Shown piece after piece: positions 7,664-15,929 of a DNA stretch of 15,929 bases; the stretch's first letter is position 1; each line of letters begins with the position of its first letter. Source of the stretch: Gammaproteobacteria bacterium (GTDB taxonomy: Bacteria; Pseudomonadota; Gammaproteobacteria; Pseudomonadales; Pseudohongiellaceae). The position numbers and the translations under genes are program-made. The DNA is taken from assembly GCA_003451715.1 (NCBI GenBank), contig DMJN01000309.1, forward strand, positions 1 through 15,929, written 5' to 3'. The notes beneath the pieces were generated by a model, which was not told the DNA's origin, did not search any database, and saw nothing but the letters and a program-made list of their open reading frames with translations.

Positions 7664-8845
7664 ATGCTTCGCTACTTGTTAAAACTTGCCGGGACCGGCT
7701 TACTGATGACAGCCGCGGCTTCGACCATTGCGCAGTCCGATGATATCTACTACGCAGCCCACCATAATTATCGGGTCGTGACGGTTGCGGACGGCCTGCT
7801 ACAACCGTGGTCCATGGCCTGGCTGCCAGGCGGTGACATGCTGGTTACGGAAAAGCCTGGTCGATTGAGAATCGTTAGAGACGGGCAGCTGCTGCCGGAA
7901 GCCGTGCCGGGCGTGCCGGAAGTACTTTACACCGGCCAGGGCGGGATGTTTGACGTCCTTCCACATCCGAATTTTAGCGAGAACCGCTGGGTTTACCTGA
8001 GTTTCGCCAAGCCTGTCGGGGACAGTTCAAGCACTGCGATAGTGCGGGGGCGTTTCGAAAATGACCAACTTACCAATGTCGTGGAAATCTTCACCGCTCA
8101 AGCGCTCGGCTTCGGGCACTATGGTGGCAAGATGGTTATCGATGATGATGGCTATCTGTTCCTGACTGCCGGGGAACGCCAGGCGCCTGCCAGAGGTGAT
8201 CTGACCGCTCATCCGGCGCAGGATCTGACCAATCACCAGGGAGTTATTATCCGCCTGCACGACGATGGCAGCGTGCCCGACGACAATCCGTTTGTCGGCC
8301 AAGATGACGCACTTCCGGAAATCTGGAGTTATGGGCACCGCAGCCCCCAGGGCCTGGTGATACACCCGGAGACCGGTGATCTGTGGGAGAGCGAACACGG
8401 CCCACAGGGTGGAGACGAACTCAACCTGATCGAACCGGGGAACAATTATGGCTGGCCTGTAATTGGTCGTGGTACGAACTACGGTTCCATCGGCAGCCCA
8501 ATCCATGCCGCCATCGGTCAGCGGGGCATGGAGCAACCCGTCCATTTCTGGGTACCGTCAATCGCCGCCTCGGGCCTCATGGTCTATACCGGCGACAAAT
8601 TCCCCGGGTGGTATGGCAGCATCATTTCCGGCGCCCTGGCCGGGGAGCAACTTGCGCGCCTGCACATGAGTGACGATTACCGTGAAGTGATAGTTGAAGA
8701 AACCCTGGCCTATAATATGGGTCGCCTTCGTGACGTGCGTCAGGGTCCGGATGGTTATATTTACATAGCCATTTCAGATGGTAATGGCGCCGGAGCAGGC
8801 GACTTCGAGGAGACGGCAATTGTGCGGCTGGAGCCGGTTGACTGA
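7664..8845 (+). CDS. PQQ-dependent soluble aldose-type sugar dehydrogenase
   Basis: It encodes 393 residues with AGAGGA eight bases before the ATG. A signal peptide (MLRYLLKLAGTGLLMTAAAS, cut after TIA at 23) sends it to the periplasm. The mature protein is the six-bladed GDH/sorbosone-dehydrogenase fold: LLQPWSMAWLPGGDMLVTEK at 45-64, GFGHYGGKMVIDDDGYLFLT at 149-168 with the likely catalytic base His152, GHRSPQGLVIHPETGDLWE at 224-242, EHGPQGGDELNLIEPGNNYG at 244-263 (PQQ and calcium site region), and a final GPDGYIYIAISDG blade. These are hallmarks of the aldose sugar dehydrogenase group (E. coli YliI-like) rather than of the larger Acinetobacter GdhB. It oxidises aldoses to lactones, passing electrons to an acceptor not encoded here. 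It lies divergent from the other PQQ enzyme and alone in its unit. Confidence 0.93.
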   Translation: MLRYLLKLAGTGLLMTAAASTIAQSDDIYYAAHHNYRVVTVADGLLQPWSMAWLPGGDMLVTEKPGRLRIVRDGQLLPEAVPGVPEVLYTGQGGMFDVLPHPNFSENRWVYLSFAKPVGDSSSTAIVRGRFENDQLTNVVEIFTAQALGFGHYGGKMVIDDDGYLFLTAGERQAPARGDLTAHPAQDLTNHQGVIIRLHDDGSVPDDNPFVGQDDALPEIWSYGHRSPQGLVIHPETGDLWESEHGPQGGDELNLIEPGNNYGWPVIGRGTNYGSIGSPIHAAIGQRGMEQPVHFWVPSIAASGLMVYTGDKFPGWYGSIISGALAGEQLARLHMSDDYREVIVEETLAYNMGRLRDVRQGPDGYIYIAISDGNGAGAGDFEETAIVRLEPVD

Positions 8846-8877
8846 ACTGAAGTCTGGCGGTACAAGAAATGAATAAT

Positions 8878-8914
8878 GGTGACGGAAGGATCGGTTCCTG
8901 ATTTCTCCGTCACC
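8878..8914 (+). terminator. Hairpin after the sugar dehydrogenase, possible terminator
   Basis: GGTGACGGA (8878-8886) pairs perfectly with TCCGTCACC (8906-8914), with a small inner AGGA/TCCT pairing in the loop. It starts 33 bases after the dehydrogenase stop. There is no T-run after it, so it may be a weak terminator or a 3'-end stabilising stem rather than a strong intrinsic terminator. Confidence 0.45.
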
Positions 8915-8995
8915 TGCTCTCACAACAGCCGCACAACACAGTTGATTCCGCTTCTCTGTAGCTTATGAACGCAGGTCGTTTTAACAGGTGCCATC

Positions 8996-10477
8996 ATGGA
9001 CCAAGCTTATCGTCTCCTTCCAGTGGCTGATTATTCTGCCATCGTGAAGTTCTATTCCCTTGCACTAATTGCTGTGCTCTCGCTGACGATTTCATCTCAC
9101 TCATCCGGGTAACAGAAGACTCAAAGTGATACCAATGAATATTACGTCTCGGCTGACGCTCAGCCGGGCGGGGATGGCAGTCAATCCAGTCCGTTTCTTA
9201 GACTGGCACAGGCTGAATCTGCAGCTGCGGCAGGTGACACTATCTTTCTGCTTGTCAACAGTCAGGACAAAATACTGGATGGTGGTATCGAACTGAAACC
9301 CGGACAAAAGTTGTTGGGGGTAGACTCAAACGGGCAACTTCAGGATCGCAGCGGCGAGAGGGTTAAACTAAGCAATAGCGGCGATGGTGTCATTGTCCAA
9401 TTGTCTCTAAATAATGAGATTGCCGGTATTCACTTTATAAACATGAGCAACTACGCCATCAGCGGCGCTGACACCGATTACTCCGGAGCTTTTGTCCACC
9501 ACTCGACCTTCAGTGGCAATGCAGACCAGCATATCGAAGACGAACGGGGGCTGGTCTATGCGGTAAGCTTTAATGGGGCCGAGGGAGAATTGGAGAATAT
9601 CCGCATTGAGGACAGCAGCTTCTTCGATGGTGAAGATCTGGGTGCGATTCGTGTCTTTCATTCAGGCACCAGCCGTGGCAGCTATCGCTTCCAGAGAAAT
9701 ACATTTGCCGACCTGGGTGGCAGGGCCTATTTTGTACGCTCCCGCAATAGCAGTTTTGTCGAGACTACTATTTTAGATTCCACTGCCAACAATATTGGCC
9801 GTGGCGACCGAAATTCCGATAGCATTATTCCCTACCTGATGGGTCAATCAGAACAAATCATGTTGGTTAAGAACTATCATTTCAACAACAGCAAACAGGA
9901 AGGCAATCAGTCAAACACCGGCATAGAAGCATTCATGTTCGGTTATCCGCGAACAGACGAGGCCAATTTTTGCACGGCCTGCAAACTGACCTTCAAGATA
10001 ATCGACAGTGTGATTGAGAATGCCTACTCCGACTCCATCCAGTTTTCAAACTCCGGTGTCAACTCTGATTTAAGCTATGAAATTAGAAACACGAAGATCA
10101 TCGGTGGAAATCCGCAACAGGGCGGTGGCGGCATTTCCCTGAATCTACAGAGTGTGGCTGACAGCGGCAGCAGGACTACATTACTGGTGGAGAACACCGA
10201 TATTATTGGCACTAGTGGCTACGGATTCGCCATGAATAATCGCGGCGGTGGCGATATTTCGGCCACGGTAGATTTCGGTGGTGGTGCGTTGGGCAGTATC
10301 GGTCACAATGGATTCAGCGACAATGCCAGGGGTGAAATTCGAGTCTCTGGAAAACAGATTAATGCAAGTAATAACTGGTGGGGCGGGAACAATCCAAGCA
10401 TCTACAACGCAGACAATGTAGTCATTACTGATTCTAGAGTTGTCTATGCTCCGGTTCTGACGGAGAACCCACGCTAG
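8996..10477 (+). pseudogene. Right-handed beta-helix repeat protein with an in-frame stop after the signal peptide
   Basis: From the ATG at 8996 (AGGTG five bases upstream) one frame runs 494 codons to TAG at 10477, broken only by TAA at 9110-9112 (codon 39). Before the stop is an export signal (IVKFYSLALIAVLSLTISSH). Right after it comes YYVSADAQPGGDGSQSSPF and AGDTIFLLVNS, the N-terminal block typical of DUF1565/beta-helix proteins. Then come repeated short strands (GIHFINMSNYAISG, IRIEDSSFFDG, LVENTDIIGTSGYGFAMN) and a closing NNWWGGN, as in the parallel beta-helix fold. Such proteins are surface or secreted carbohydrate-binding or degrading proteins; no catalytic residues can be assigned. 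No good in-frame start with a ribosome site is seen after the stop (TTG at 9311 would lose signal and first coils). A recent nonsense mutation, stop readthrough or a base error are the options. Confidence 0.75.
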
Positions 10478-10491
10478 ATAAATGGATAAAT

Positions 10492-10600
10492 GGGGTCAGA
10501 GTAAACATACAGTGTTTCAATATCTTTAAAAAATACAGTGTTTGGGATCAGGGTCAGAGTAAAAAATATAGTAGAAACACTGTATGTTTACTCTGACCCC
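10492..10600. repeat. Palindromic element with 27-bp perfect inverted arms (REP/RAYT-like)
   Basis: The arms at 10492-10518 and 10574-10600 are exact inverse complements, beginning GGGGTCAGAGTAAAC and ending GTTTACTCTGACCCC, with a 55-base middle. The middle carries direct copies of arm pieces: GGGTCAGAGTAAA recurs at 10551-10563, and ATACAGTGTTT (10507-10517) recurs at 10533-10543. This suggests one unit inserted in or duplicated next to another. GGGGTCAGAGTAAA-type ends are, from memory, common around REP-associated tyrosine transposases. No transposase is present, so this would be a non-autonomous copy. It fills the gap between the convergent beta-helix gene and pnp, ending 8 bases past the pnp stop, and could form a strong RNA hairpin in either transcript. 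Confidence 0.8.
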
Positions 10601-10608
10601 GTTCAGGC

Positions 10609-12720
10609 TCACTCAACAAATGCCGCTTTTTCCTCTTCGGTAATCTCCTTGATGCTGAGCTTGATGCGTCCACGAGCATCCAGGTCTGTGCATTTCACCA
10701 GCACGTCCTGGCCTTCCTTCAGGTAATCAGTGACGTTCTCTACGCGCTCTTTAGCGATCTGAGAGATATGCACCAGGCCATCCTTGCCAGGTATGATCGT
10801 CACGAATGCGCCGAAGTCGACGACTCTGGCTACCTTGCCATTATACAACTTGCCAATTTCCGCTTCGGCAGTAATGGCGTTCACCATTTCCACCGCGGCG
10901 TCCCTGGAGTCGGCATCTTCGCCATAGATACGCACATTACCATCGTCATCGATATCCACCGATGCACCGGTGTCTTCAGTAATGCCTCGAATCACGGCAC
11001 CACCCTTACCGATAACGTCGCGAATCTTGTCGGGATCGATCTTGATCATGGCCATAGCCGGCGCGTTTTCGGAAACCGATTCACGTGCTTCAGAAATGAC
11101 TTTATTCATCTCGCTCAGAATATGCATCCGGGCAACATTAGCCTGTTCCAGAGCCGTTTCCATGATTTCTTCAGTAATGCCCTGAATCTTGATATCCATC
11201 TGTAGTGCCGTGACTCCTTCGGAAGTACCAGCCACTTTAAAGTCCATGTCGCCAAGGTGATCTTCATCACCCAGGATATCGGTGAGAACAGCGAAACGCT
11301 CACCTTCCTTGATCAGACCCATGGCGATTCCAGCTACGGGAGCTGAAACCGGAACACCGGCATCCATCATCGCCAGGGAACTTCCGCAGACGCTGGCCAT
11401 TGAGCTGGAGCCATTGGATTCAGTGATTTCAGACACCACGCGGATCGCGTAGGGAAAATCTTCTTCGGCGGGCATTACTGCAGTTACGCCACGTCTTGCC
11501 AATTTTCCGTGCCCAATCTCGCGGCGCTTGGGACCTCCCATGAAACCGGCTTCACCGACGGAGTAAGGCGGGAAGTTATAGTGCAACATAAAACCGTCTT
11601 TTCGCGAACCTTGTAGGTTTTCGATGAGCTGAGAGTCGCGCAACGCACCAAGAGTGGTTACTACCAATGCCTGAGTCTCACCTCTGGTGAACAGGGCTGA
11701 ACCATGAGCCTTGGGCAGAACGCCTACTTCCACTTCGATGTTCCGCACCGTCTTGGTGTCACGGCCATCGATACGGGGAGCGCCATCGAGAACTCTATTG
11801 CGTACCGTGCTCTTTTCCAGCTTACCGAATACGTCCTTGACATCTCCTTCTGAGATGCCCGCTTCTTCATCGGATAACTGCTCGACCGCCTGTTGCTGCA
11901 ACTCACCGATAGCGTCATAACGCTGCATCTTGTCTGAAATCTGATACGCTTCGGTTACGCCGGCAGCGAATTTTTCTTCAACCTCTGCTTTCAGTGGTTC
12001 ATTTACTGAAGCGGCTTCCCATTCCCACGCTGGTTTGCCAGCCTCAGCGGCAAGTTCCTTTATAGCGGTGATGGCTACTTGCATCTCTTGTTGGGCAAAC
12101 AATACTCCGCCCAACATTTGATCTTCGCTGAGCTGCTTGGCTTCAGACTCAACCATCAAAACTGCGGACTGAGTACCGGCAACAACCATGTTCAGTTGAG
12201 AAGTTTCTAACCTGCTGTAGCTCGGATTGAGAATGTAACCTTGCTCAGCATCATAACCGACACGCGCGGCACCGATTGGCTCTGCGAAGGGGATGCCTGA
12301 GATTGCCAGCGCTGCCGAGGCACCAATCAATCCTGCTATATCCGGGTCTTCGTCTTTATCCGCCGAGACTACAGTTAATATTACCTGTACCTCGTTCATG
12401 AAACCTTTCGGAAACAGAGGACGAATTGGCCTGTCGATCAGGCGTGAAGTCAGAGTCTCTTTTTCAGTTGGACGACCTTCACGCTTGAAGAATCCACCTG
12501 GAATCTTGCCAACCGCATAGGTCTTTTCCTGGTAGTTAACCGTTAACGGGAAAAATTCCGCGTTAGGGTTTGCCTGCTTTCTACCTACGACAGTTGCCAA
12601 AATTTTGGAGTTCCCCATAGTTACTACAACTGCACCTGTTGCCTGTCTAGCAACCTTACCCGTCTCAAGTGTGACCGTCTGATCACCGAATTGAAACGTC
12701 TTGCTTACTGGATTGAACAT
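10609..12720 (-). CDS. pnp: Polynucleotide phosphorylase
   Basis: It encodes 703 residues, close to the usual 700-715. It degrades RNA 3' to 5' using phosphate and releases nucleoside diphosphates, alone or in the degradosome. Domains in order: RNase PH-like 1 (about 1-145, with [20 protein letters not shown]), a helical linker (150-300), RNase PH-like 2 (about 310-545), KH (about 555-615, GxxG as GKGG at 571-574) and S1 (about 622-692, [20 protein letters not shown]). The active site is intact: the phosphate-binding SSS at 438-440 and the metal-binding aspartates in [11 protein letters not shown] at 484-494. The start at 12720 has AGGAA upstream. It follows rpsO by 75 bases that contain a hairpin, the classical arrangement in which PNPase controls its own mRNA after RNase III cutting in E. 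coli. It is intact. Confidence 0.98.
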   Translation of the reverse strand: MFNPVSKTFQFGDQTVTLETGKVARQATGAVVVTMGNSKILATVVGRKQANPNAEFFPLTVNYQEKTYAVGKIPGGFFKREGRPTEKETLTSRLIDRPIRPLFPKGFMNEVQVILTVVSADKDEDPDIAGLIGASAALAISGIPFAEPIGAARVGYDAEQGYILNPSYSRLETSQLNMVVAGTQSAVLMVESEAKQLSEDQMLGGVLFAQQEMQVAITAIKELAAEAGKPAWEWEAASVNEPLKAEVEEKFAAGVTEAYQISDKMQRYDAIGELQQQAVEQLSDEEAGISEGDVKDVFGKLEKSTVRNRVLDGAPRIDGRDTKTVRNIEVEVGVLPKAHGSALFTRGETQALVVTTLGALRDSQLIENLQGSRKDGFMLHYNFPPYSVGEAGFMGGPKRREIGHGKLARRGVTAVMPAEEDFPYAIRVVSEITESNGSSSMASVCGSSLAMMDAGVPVSAPVAGIAMGLIKEGERFAVLTDILGDEDHLGDMDFKVAGTSEGVTALQMDIKIQGITEEIMETALEQANVARMHILSEMNKVISEARESVSENAPAMAMIKIDPDKIRDVIGKGGAVIRGITEDTGASVDIDDDGNVRIYGEDADSRDAAVEMVNAITAEAEIGKLYNGKVARVVDFGAFVTIIPGKDGLVHISQIAKERVENVTDYLKEGQDVLVKCTDLDARGRIKLSIKEITEEEKAAFVE

Positions 12721-12745
12721 AGTTATTTCCTAATTATTTACAGTC

Positions 12746-12770
12746 GCAAGGCCAACTCATCAGGCCTCGC
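12746..12770 (-). promoter_or_regulatory. rpsO-pnp intergenic hairpin
   Basis: GCGAGGCC and GGCCTTGC (minus strand) form an 8-bp stem with one G-U pair and a 9-base loop, between the rpsO stop and the pnp start. No T-run follows, so it is not a good intrinsic terminator. In E. coli the same gap holds the rpsO attenuator and the RNase III site used for PNPase autocontrol. This hairpin sits in the right place for such a role, but the stem is short for RNase III. Confidence 0.5.
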
Positions 12771-12795
12771 GCAAGATGCTTTCTTCTTTGTTAAA

Positions 12796-13065
12796 TTAAC
12801 GACGCAAACCAAGCTGTTTGATTAACGATGCATAGCGCTCAACATTTTTGCGCTTCAGGTAATCGAGCAGCTTTCTTCTGCTATTCACCATGCGGATGAG
12901 CCCGCGGCGAGAATGGTGGTCGTGTATGTGCTCTTTGAAGTGAGCCTGTAACTCATTAATGTTGGCAGTTAATAAGGCTACCTGGACCTCGGGGGAACCA
13001 GTGTCACCATCACCTTGTGCGTATTCCTTAATGATTGTTTCTTTCTGTTCAGCTGATAAAGCCAT
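12796..13065 (-). CDS. rpsO: 30S ribosomal protein S15
   Basis: It encodes 89 residues, exactly the bacterial norm. It begins [20 protein letters not shown] and contains the rRNA-binding core ([43 protein letters not shown]) and the usual C-terminus [10 protein letters not shown]15 is an early-binding protein of the small subunit, contacting the 16S three-way junction of helices 20-22 and later bridging to the large subunit. The start at 13065 was chosen over the longer open frame because GGAG lies 7 bases upstream and the family begins with MALS. It lies between truB and pnp, its normal place. Confidence 0.98.
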   Translation of the reverse strand: MALSAEQKETIIKEYAQGDGDTGSPEVQVALLTANINELQAHFKEHIHDHHSRRGLIRMVNSRRKLLDYLKRKNVERYASLIKQLGLRR

Positions 13066-13235
13066 TTCATATCTCCGTAATATGCGGTTAGACCATCTCA
13101 CTGCCGGCAGTCGTCGCTTTCTCATTTGAAAAGCCGGGCGAGTTTAATTCCATCTAAAATCAGTATAACCACGCATATTGATAGTTACCTGATACTTTCC
13201 CTTTCATAGATTGTTGAGTCCAGTATTCTGTTTAT
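13066..13235 (-). promoter_or_regulatory. truB-rpsO intergenic region: likely rpsO promoter and leader
   Basis: This 170-base gap is long for this tightly packed cluster, which suggests rpsO has its own promoter as in E. coli. A -10-like TATACT lies at 13162-13167 on the minus strand, but no good -35 box sits at the right distance. The transcribed leader would hold a perfect 12-base palindrome, ACTGCCGGCAGT (13100-13111), about 35 bases before the start codon. In many bacteria S15 represses its own mRNA through a folded leader, and this could be that region. The structure itself is not established here. Confidence 0.35.
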
Positions 13236-14171
13236 TTAGTTTACTGTGACAATCAAACGCCTTGGAGCAACTTTGCCATCGTCATCGATACAGCCGATGC
13301 CAATGAATTGCTCCTCCTCATACATCCTCACCAGACCTTCTTCTGGTAAGTGTCTTACTAATACAGCCTGCCCGTTTTTAACATAGCTGGCGGTAATACT
13401 TGGTAACTTTACTTCTGGCAGATCGAGTACTGCCTTATCCATTGGAATCAGGTGCTGATCAATCGTGTCCAGACCGTCCGATTCTTTCAGCTCAATTAGC
13501 TCAGTAGCACTAATACAATCTTCCTCCGTGAAGGCTCCTGCCTGTGTCCGGCGTAGCGCAATGATATGTGCTCCGCAGCCAAGATCCTGTCCTAAATCGT
13601 CTGCTATGGTACGAATGTAGGTGCCCTTGCTACAGGCTATTTCAATTTCTATTACATTGTCGGCAAAATCCAACAATTCAATGTGATAAATCGATACCTT
13701 GCGGAGACTGCGTTCTACCTCCAAGCCTTTTCGCGCCAACTTGTAAAGCGGTACTCCATTAACCTTCAAAGCTGAGTACATGGGCGGTAACTGTTCTATT
13801 TCACCCTCAAATTTTTTAAGTGCCTTTTCAACATCACGGCGTTTAACGTGAAACTCCGTCAATTCTTCGATCACATTTCCTTCGCTATCACCACTGTCTG
13901 TTCTAATTCCCAGCCTGATTCTGGCTCGATAGCACTTGTCAGAATCCAGCAAGAACTGTGACACCTTGGTTGCTTCTCCAAGGCAGAGCGGCAGTACACC
14001 AGTTGCCAATGGATCGAGGCTGCCCGTATGGCCAGCCTTGTTTGCCTCAAAAATCTTCTTTACCTCTTGCAAAGCAGCATTCGAACTACACCCCACGGCT
14101 TTGTCCAAAACGACGATGCCGTTGATATTGCGGCCCTTCTGCCGTTTCCCTCTGCGGCGCTGCCTGCTCAA
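13236..14171 (-). CDS. truB: tRNA pseudouridine-55 synthase
   Basis: It encodes 311 residues (E. coli 314). TruB turns uridine 55 in the T-loop of nearly all tRNAs into pseudouridine and also helps tRNA fold. The catalytic motif is intact: KAGHTGSLDPLATGVLPLCL with the nucleophile Asp53. Other family blocks are NGIVVLDKAVGCSSN at 17-31, the Y-R-A-x-(I/V)-x-LG-x-x-T-D-(S/T) block (YRARIRLGIRTDSGDSEG), QLPPMYSALKVNGVPLYKLA, CSKGTYIRTIADDLG, and a C-terminal PUA-like part ending VAPRRLIVTVN. The start is TTG at 14171, fixed by a ribosome site 7 bases upstream; no nearby ATG fits. Its basic N-terminal tail (MSRQRRRGKRQKGRN) is common in the family. It begins 26 bases after rbfA. Confidence 0.97.
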   Translation of the reverse strand: MSRQRRRGKRQKGRNINGIVVLDKAVGCSSNAALQEVKKIFEANKAGHTGSLDPLATGVLPLCLGEATKVSQFLLDSDKCYRARIRLGIRTDSGDSEGNVIEELTEFHVKRRDVEKALKKFEGEIEQLPPMYSALKVNGVPLYKLARKGLEVERSLRKVSIYHIELLDFADNVIEIEIACSKGTYIRTIADDLGQDLGCGAHIIALRRTQAGAFTEEDCISATELIELKESDGLDTIDQHLIPMDKAVLDLPEVKLPSITASYVKNGQAVLVRHLPEEGLVRMYEEEQFIGIGCIDDDGKVAPRRLIVTVN

Positions 14172-14178
14172 TCGAAAA

Positions 14179-14184
14179 CCCTCT
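14179..14184 (-). promoter_or_regulatory. Ribosome binding site that fixes the TTG start of truB
   Basis: AGAGGG on the minus strand lies 7 bases before the TTG at 14171. The frame is open further upstream into the end of rbfA without any ATG, so this site is what decides the start. Confidence 0.7.
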
Positions 14185-14197
14185 GTGCGTACTTTCT

Positions 14198-14629
14198 CTA
14201 GCTGTCTGAATGCATAGACTTGTCAGCCGCTAAGGCATCATCTATTAAGTTTGATAGCTGCTGGCCTCGTTCCACACTCTCATCGTAGTGGAATTGCAAC
14301 TTTGGTATCGAACGAAGCTCGATTCGTTTTGCCAACATTGATCTCAAATAACCCGAAGCTTTACGCAGCGCTTTGAGATTTTCTTCGATTTCCAATTTAT
14401 CCAACTCACCAGGTGCTACCAGCGTCGAGTCATTTAATACATCGCTACCTGTCATCGTATTCAATACAGTAACGTATACATTTGCATGTGCCAGGTCTCT
14501 GCTTACGTTTACACTTGTCACTGAGACCATTCCAATCCGGGGATCACTTACTTCCATCTGGATCAGCATCGCCAGTTCCCGATGAATCTGATCGGCTACT
14601 CTCTGCACTCTGGATGACATCTCGGACAT
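14198..14629 (-). CDS. rbfA: Ribosome-binding factor A
   Basis: It encodes 143 residues with the single KH-like fold of RbfA. Typical parts are SSRVQRVADQIHRELAMLIQ, DPRIGMVSVTSVNVSRDLAH, ANVYVTVL, ALRKASGYLRSMLAKRIELR and PKLQFHYDESVERGQQLSNL. It binds the 30S subunit near the 5' end of 16S rRNA, helps late maturation and supports growth in the cold. Compared with E. coli (133 residues) it has a somewhat longer loop after strand two (TMTGSDVLNDSTLVAPGE). The ATG at 14629 has GAGGA 12 bases away, a little far; a second Met four codons in is even farther. It sits between infB (46 bases) and truB (26 bases), the usual place. Confidence 0.96.
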   Translation of the reverse strand: MSEMSSRVQRVADQIHRELAMLIQMEVSDPRIGMVSVTSVNVSRDLAHANVYVTVLNTMTGSDVLNDSTLVAPGELDKLEIEENLKALRKASGYLRSMLAKRIELRSIPKLQFHYDESVERGQQLSNLIDDALAADKSMHSDS

Positions 14630-14675
14630 GGCGTTGTTTATTCCTCTATCAAGGCATAAGCACTGAGACTAAGCC

Positions 14676-15929
14676 TTAAAGACTCCTGGCCACTTCGGTG
14701 GTCTCATAAACTTCGATCTTGTCCCCAACCTTTACATCGTTGTAGTTACGCACACCAATTCCGCATTCCATGCCATTACGAACCTCATTCGCATCATCTT
14801 TAAAACGACGTAGTGACTCGAGTTCGCCTTCATAGATGACAACGTTCTCCCTCAGTACTCGAATGGGTTTACTACGAAAGACAGTACCTTCTATCACCAT
14901 GCTGCCGGCTATCTGACCAAACTTCGGTGAATTAAATACATCACGTACTTCGGCGATTCCTACAATTTCTTCACGAATCTCTGGCGCCAGCATGCCACCC
15001 ATGACTGCCTTGGCATCGTCGATAACATCATAGATTACATTGTAATAGTGAAGCTGAAGGCCCTCGTTCTCAATTATGTCGCGTGCCGACTTGTCGGCCC
15101 GGACATTAAAGCCGATGATCATTGCATTGGAAGTCGCGGAGAGATGCGCATCATTCTCACTAATTCCACCGACACCAGAGGCGATAATATTGACCTCGAC
15201 TTCCTCGGTACTAAGTTTTTGCAATGCAGCAATAATCGCCTCAAGAGAACCGCGCACATCCGCCTTAAGGATGATGTTAAATGCTTTTTTGTCCTCTTTG
15301 CCGATGCCAGCAAACATAGTTTCTATCAATGCCGACTGTTGCTTTGAGTGCATTGTGTCTTTATGGCGCTCGCGTCGAAACTCCGCAACTTCCCTGGCTT
15401 TTTTCTCATCCGATACAACAACAAAATCGTCACCGGCTTCAGGCACCCCGTTAAGCCCGAGTATCTCAACAGGAATCGCAGGTCCGGCTGATTTGACTGT
15501 ATTGCTCATCTCATCGACCAATGCCCGAACTCGGCCAAACTCATGGCCCGCCAGGACGATATCACCACTTTTGAGAGTGCCATTTTGTACCAGTACAGAG
15601 GCAACGGGTCCACGTCCCTTGTCCAGGCGAGACTCTATTACTATTCCGTGTCCAGGCACATCCGTATAGGCCTTTAATTCGAGCAGCTCAGATTGCAACA
15701 GGATTGCTTCCAGCAGTTGATCGACTCCCTCACCAGTGATCGCCGAGACTTCGATGAACTGGGTGTCGCCGCCCCATTCATCAGGGATAACTTCCAAAGC
15801 GGACAGTTCATTCTTGACGCGATCCGTATCGATACCTTCTTTATCAATTTTATTGATAGCTACCACCAGAGGCACTCCGGCAGCCTTGGCATGCTGTACG
15901 GCTTCTTCTGTTTGTGGTTTGACTCCATC
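14676..15929 (-). CDS. infB: Translation initiation factor IF-2, C-terminal part (cut by window edge)
   Basis: The frame is open to the right edge and gives 417 residues, roughly the C-terminal half of IF-2. It begins within the GTP-binding domain ([20 protein letters not shown], then the G4 motif NKID and the G5-like EVSAITGEG). Next come domain III/G3-type beta barrel ([20 protein letters not shown]), the linker, the C1 domain ([38 protein letters not shown]) and C2, the fMet-tRNA-binding domain ([40 protein letters not shown]), ending [10 protein letters not shown]-2 brings initiator tRNA to the ribosome and promotes subunit joining. The usual VMPQT is VKPQT here, otherwise nothing is odd. 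Its gene heads the visible part of the cluster; nusA would be expected just outside. Confidence 0.97.
   Translation of the reverse strand, partial: DGVKPQTEEAVQHAKAAGVPLVVAINKIDKEGIDTDRVKNELSALEVIPDEWGGDTQFIEVSAITGEGVDQLLEAILLQSELLELKAYTDVPGHGIVIESRLDKGRGPVASVLVQNGTLKSGDIVLAGHEFGRVRALVDEMSNTVKSAGPAIPVEILGLNGVPEAGDDFVVVSDEKKAREVAEFRRERHKDTMHSKQQSALIETMFAGIGKEDKKAFNIILKADVRGSLEAIIAALQKLSTEEVEVNIIASGVGGISENDAHLSATSNAMIIGFNVRADKSARDIIENEGLQLHYYNVIYDVIDDAKAVMGGMLAPEIREEIVGIAEVRDVFNSPKFGQIAGSMVIEGTVFRSKPIRVLRENVVIYEGELESLRRFKDDANEVRNGMECGIGVRNYNDVKVGDKIEVYETTEVARSL

Noticed and set aside
10609..15929. Many open frames on the plus strand across the translation cluster
   Set aside because: They lie opposite strongly conserved genes, lack ribosome sites and resemble no protein family.

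Overview
The window looks like chromosomal DNA from a marine-type gammaproteobacterium. The main clue is the gene order infB-rbfA-truB-rpsO-pnp on the minus strand (15929 down to 10609), which is standard in that class. A TonB-dependent receptor and several periplasmic quinoproteins (PQQ enzymes) fit an aquatic heterotroph. I cannot name a genus. No tRNA, rRNA, CRISPR array, prophage or intact transposase gene is visible.

Layout, left to right. Positions 1-947 (minus) hold the N-terminal part of a TonB-dependent receptor, cut by the window edge. Positions 948-1268 hold its leader and a short coding-like scrap. Positions 1269-2125 (minus) are the C-terminal remnant of a membrane-type glucose/quinate-like PQQ dehydrogenase, truncated at its 5' end and frameshifted near its 3' end. 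It is fused head-to-head to 2107-3797 (plus), an A+T-rich, stop-interrupted fragment of a large Ig-like-repeat surface protein. A degenerate GGTCA-type palindrome follows at 3873-3917.

Positions 3929-7138 (minus) look like one transcription unit: a soluble periplasmic PQQ dehydrogenase, an exported YceI-family protein, and a second YceI protein that was once a lipoprotein but is now frameshifted. Divergent from it, across about 525 bases, is a soluble aldose-type PQQ sugar dehydrogenase (7664-8845, plus). Next comes a beta-helix protein gene (8996-10477, plus) with an in-frame TAA just after its signal peptide. A 109-base palindromic element (10492-10600) with 27-bp perfect arms fills the gap between the convergent ends of the beta-helix gene and pnp.

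Positions 10609-15929 (minus) are the conserved translation and RNA-decay cluster: IF-2 (partial), the ribosome maturation factor RbfA, the tRNA pseudouridine-55 synthase TruB, ribosomal protein S15 and polynucleotide phosphorylase.

The accessory part (1-10600) has many damaged genes: at least four carry truncation, frameshift or nonsense lesions. The most interesting functional idea is that the PQQ dehydrogenase, which has no haem-c motif of its own, is co-transcribed with two YceI-type isoprenoid-binding proteins. One of these carries an inner-membrane-retention lipoprotein signal. Together they could be an electron or quinone relay unit; this is inference.
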